From Mytilus galloprovincialis (lineage: Eukaryota > Mollusca > Bivalvia > Mytilida > Mytilidae): a stretch of 64,000 bases of DNA. Below the pieces are notes generated by a model. It was not told the origin of the DNA. It ran no database searches and saw nothing but the letters and a program-made list of their open reading frames with translations. The DNA is taken from NCBI RefSeq assembly GCF_965363235.1, contig NC_134849.1:16704863-16768862 (forward strand), given 5' to 3'. Made by a program: the position numbers and the translations under genes. This document shows positions 60,186-64,000 of this stretch, in pieces (positions within the stretch are counted from its first letter, which is position 1; every line of letters begins with the position of its first letter).

Positions 60186-63100
60186 ATGAATGGTCCAGTA
60201 GCTGGAGAATCCCCTAGCAATGGTACAAGGCTTTGGGAAAAATCCTGGACCATGGATGAGATGAGGAAGAATGCCAACAACTGGTCCCTTGCTGGCGATG
60301 CTGGGGTAGGATAACAGTATTTATCTATGATGTCAGTTAAATAACAGAAGCTCTGTTTTCCTTGTCAATTTTATGAAGTTTTATGTATTCGCAAAGCATA
60401 GACCATGAAGTTAAGAATTAGAATTAAGATTCATGTTATATTTACCCATCAACATAGAAAAACTTCAGGGTTCAAATGATGCTAATAGAACAATGGAAAA
60501 AACCCAATATGAACATTATTTTTGAAAGCATCTTGCATTTGTCATTTAAAGGCATTTTCACTACTTTTTGTCTTTCATTCTTTTATTTGTAATGCTTTAA
60601 ATTCAAAAATTATTGCAATGTTTGTCATGTTTTTATTAATGTATGCCACTAATACAACAGTATCAGATTCACAAAAATAAAAAACTTTCATACTTTGACT
60701 TTCCTTCGTAAAAAAAGTACAATCACATTAATTAGATTTTGTATTTCTGCTAGACATGCTAGAGGTCAAGATTTAATTGCATGCATTAATTTCTGAAGTT
60801 TAAAGTATACTCTTTTCTTGCATGTAGCTGTACATTTGCTCACTTTAATTTCTTCATGAAGGCTTTATGTTGATTAAAGTTTGAAATTACGATTGAGAAA
60901 ATATACTTACTTATAAGAAAATTTGTTCTTTATACATGTTATAGTAATGTGATAGTCATGTTATTTGAATAATAAAAAAAAAAAATTACACTGTAATCTG
61001 TCTTTTCAGATCCTGCACTATTACAAACTAATTTAAATGTGGCAAATGATTAAAAGTTTGAAGAATTCAAAATTTATCTATCTTTTTGTTGACAAAAAAA
61101 TATTTTTTTAAAGATTCATGATTATTTGTTATAGTTACTACATCATTTACAAGATTTTTCTCAACAAATGATCTCGAGAGTGCATGAGATTGGAAAAGAG
61201 GTTGACGGCCTTCTTCATGAAACAAAGGTAATATAAACAATATATTCATAATATTATTGATATAAAAATACTAGAAAATTCTGTATATTGAATAAAGGTT
61301 GATGACGTCTAATTAAATTCTCCTAGCATATGAAGTTATTTTAAAATATTGTATAATATTGAGAACAGGCTTTGAGCTCCATATTTTGTCCATAACAATT
61401 TTAGCCAATTTGAATGTAGAACATGTAGAACAATAGAAAGGAAGATTCTTTTGATATTTTTTTTTTTACTGATAATTTTCTGTTGACAGGAGTGATAAAG
61501 TTGTCAATGCTAGTTATCTTACTGCACATATAATAAGAAGAGAAATTTCCTCTGTGGTGTAAAATTGAGAAAAAAGTTAACATCTAACAGCCTTATAATC
61601 ATATGTATACTTTAGTGTAAAAAATGTAAAAAAAAGAAGCTCAGTTGTGAAACGAAATCTTAACCTCCATGCACTAACATCTTATTTTCTTAACACAGCA
61701 CTTATGACAACAGTTAAAATTATTTTTATTATATTTTCAGATGACAGGTGTAAGAGTACACAATGTTTTCAATGATTTCATTATGCTGGCCAATACACAG
61801 TTTGTGGAAAATGTAAGTATCAGATGATTTAAAATCTTTGTTGTGTATTTTCTGGCTTTTGCAATGATTTTATTTTAAAAGTGAAAACATAAATTAACAA
61901 ACTATTTAAATGCTAAAAAAATATATAAATACTTTCACTGTAATTATTGAAACACTTATGTTAGAGTAAATATACTAATAGAAACAGAAATGCTTTGTTC
62001 AGTTGCTAGTCTAAGAATTTACCTTTGCATGATAATATGCATGCATTTTCTTACAGTTTTTCACACCACAAAGTTCTTTGTTTTCTGCCTAATACTGAAC
62101 ACTGTTCGTTTACTCTAAGTTCAGGGAAAATGTTGCAATTTGTGAGCATATCGTAGTAAATTTGAGACTGTTTTCGAATAAGAGATGCTTCATTTCACTT
62201 AAATAGATGTGAATGCTCTGACTGTTGAAAATAGTGTTGATATAAAATTAAAATGAAAAAAATGACCTCAGACATATTACATCATTTATATTTTAGAGAG
62301 TTTATGATGAAGATGTTAACAGTGAGGATACAGCAAAAGAATCAAACAAAGAAGAAACACAGGTAAATATTAATAAAAAGTGGAATAAAAAGCACCTTAC
62401 TCCAAGGAAAATTCGAAACAGAAAGTCCCTGAATATGAAATGGCCAAATCAGAAGTTCTAATAAAAAACAAAAAATGGAAAACAAATCACTTTTGTTTTT
62501 CTTTAGGTTGATTTATCTTTTTTTAAAACCCAAATTTCCCTCAATCAAAGTGAGCATGCTTCTATAGAATTAAAAAGGTATTGGTAATTCAGACTTTTCA
62601 GATATTTTCCTGTTTATTTATTTTCATGTAGCGGGTTATTTAAAAATATACGACATATTTTTAAATTTTTTTCAAATTATCCAAAAAAAATAGTATTACC
62701 GTAATTATTTATAATTCAATTCTAAATTATATATTTGTAAAGAGTAACTTTTGAAGAAAACATTAAATTTGGTAAACTCAGATCACATGACAATACTATG
62801 TCTATGAGCTGATAGACAAAACAAGTTCAACCAATCAGAAATCATGTAGCATCCAAAATTTGATTATTTGAATATAGAGACAATACATTTAATAAAAGGA
62901 GATGAATATCTAGGTTGAAATTCAATGAAACAGCAAACAAATGCAAGGTTATCATTTTACACACTGGGTCATTTTTCACTGATTTTCAAAACAAAGACAA
63001 TGTAATCATTTTCTGTATGAATTGTCTGTTAGAATTAACATTAGTGTTGTTATAGATAACATTGAAAGGGTCATTTTACATTAGATGCATGAAATAAACA

Positions 63101-63898
63101 CCCACATTAAAGATTTGTACTGCATTGAAATTGTGAAAAAGGGAGACAATCCACAAAAATAACCTACGTTGTTTATTTATTTTTATTCATCTATTTTCAG
63201 GAAAACACAATAGAGCAGAGAGTAGCAGAATTAATACCCAAAGTATCAGAAGCCTTACAGTTAGGAATAAAAGTGACAGAGGAAGCATTTGAGGCATTAG
63301 ATTCTAATGTTGTTAACTCCGACTCAGAGGATGACGACGACACAAACTACAGGGTGGATCCTATATTAGAGGCTAAGGTTTGTAGGAGAAGACACTATCC
63401 TACATTTACATAGCAATTAAATGGTCACAGTATGGCCCTCAACAATATGACCCACATATCATATACTATAATATTAAGCTATAAAAAAACAAAACTAATT
63501 CGAATTTTGAAGATTTTTTTTTCTTCATTTTCATTCATTATTCATTTCAAAATATACATTCAGTTTATATCTATTTTTTTCCCAAATGCCTTGTATTATG
63601 ACATTACTTGCATCTTTCTATGACATGTAGATTGACCTGTATATAATATTAAAATTTCAAAAAAAATAAGTTGGTGGAATAGATTTGGCTATTTGATTAT
63701 TGATTCTTAAAATTAAAAAATAGAAACATTTAATCTAGAAAAAGAATAATCTAGTTAGCAATCAAAGAAGGAATACAAATTATAACGTTAACTTATGTTT
63801 TCTATTTTAGGATCCCTACATAAGCAGACCACTACCATACCTTATTGGTACTCCTAACTTTATGTCCAATGAAGATGTTGGACTGGAAGAAGAATCAG
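60186..63898 (+). CDS. WASHC2: WASH complex subunit 2 (FAM21), first six coding exons, partial
   Basis: Coding exons: 60186-60305, 61135-61227, 61741-61812, 62297-62362, 63201-63377, 63811-63898 (continues past the window). All introns are GT-AG; the first five exons are whole codons and the sixth ends in phase 1. The peptide follows the FAM21 head block by block: [105 protein letters not shown]21 is the long tail subunit of the WASH complex on endosomes. Its N-terminal head assembles with the other subunits, and the tail binds retromer and capping protein to drive Arp2/3 actin branching during cargo sorting. The tail lies outside the window. The ATG directly follows a TTTGTAG acceptor-like site, so an untranslated first exon upstream is likely. 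Confidence 0.92.
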
Positions 63899-63977
63899 GT
63901 AAAAACTTGTTAATTGTGGATCCTTGTTCTAATCTTCATATCTGCATGATCTAAGCACCACATCAGTCAAATCATAT

Positions 63978-64000
63978 CTAATAAAATTGAGAATAGAAAT
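63978..64000. repeat. Start of a family A repeat at the window edge
   Basis: The last bases read AATAAAATTGAGAATAGAAA, matching the first bases of family A (AATTGAGAATGGAAATGGGG). It lies in the intron after WASHC2 exon 6 and is cut by the end of the window. Confidence 0.5.

Overview
The window is AT-rich eukaryotic DNA, most likely from a marine bivalve and probably a mussel (Mytilidae). The evidence is genes with GT-AG introns, a molluscan-style cGAS-like (Mab-21 fold) receptor gene, and many dispersed repeats of kinds I associate with mussel genomes. The species call is inference. There are no bacterial operons, and I saw no convincing tRNA or rRNA gene.

Five gene loci can be supported. 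(1) 6991-20522 (+): a two-exon type II membrane sulfotransferase of 382 residues, split by a 12.4 kb intron full of repeats. (2) 23633-24037 (-): the last two coding exons of an unrecognised gene, one of them only 33 nt. (3) 32539-34707 (+): a cGAS-like receptor with an intact nucleotidyltransferase core but a broken C-terminal half. (4) 43089-55610 (-): a six-exon gene whose exons join in phase to 1119 codons. It encodes a Cys/His-rich N-terminus, a central region with DDE-like acidic residues, and a C2H2 finger. (5) 60186-63898 (+): the first six coding exons of WASHC2 (FAM21), a WASH complex subunit, running off the right edge.

The rest is mainly transposable-element debris. Reverse-transcriptase fragments of Penelope-like type lie at 24.2-26.1 kb, 31.1-31.8 kb and 37.0-37.8 kb. 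Four short elements with CAG-GGCGGATC ends each have an exact 5-bp target duplication, and a larger 1.19 kb element has the same duplication length. Other inverted-repeat elements lie at 14.8, 16.4, 46.3 and 56.8 kb. There are several tandem arrays, a diverged 1.1 kb direct duplication (26.0-29.4 kb), and two repeats whose minus strand carries a hammerhead-ribozyme core.

The most notable structure is in intron 4 of gene (4). It contains an inverted genomic copy of about 1.3 kb of exon 4, separated from the exon side by only 110 bp. The unspliced transcript would therefore contain a long self-complementary hairpin, a possible source of endogenous siRNA, a target for RNA editing, or an influence on splicing. 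Gene (4) and WASHC2 lie head to head, 4.6 kb apart. All gene models come from reading frame and splice-site logic only; no alignment was run.
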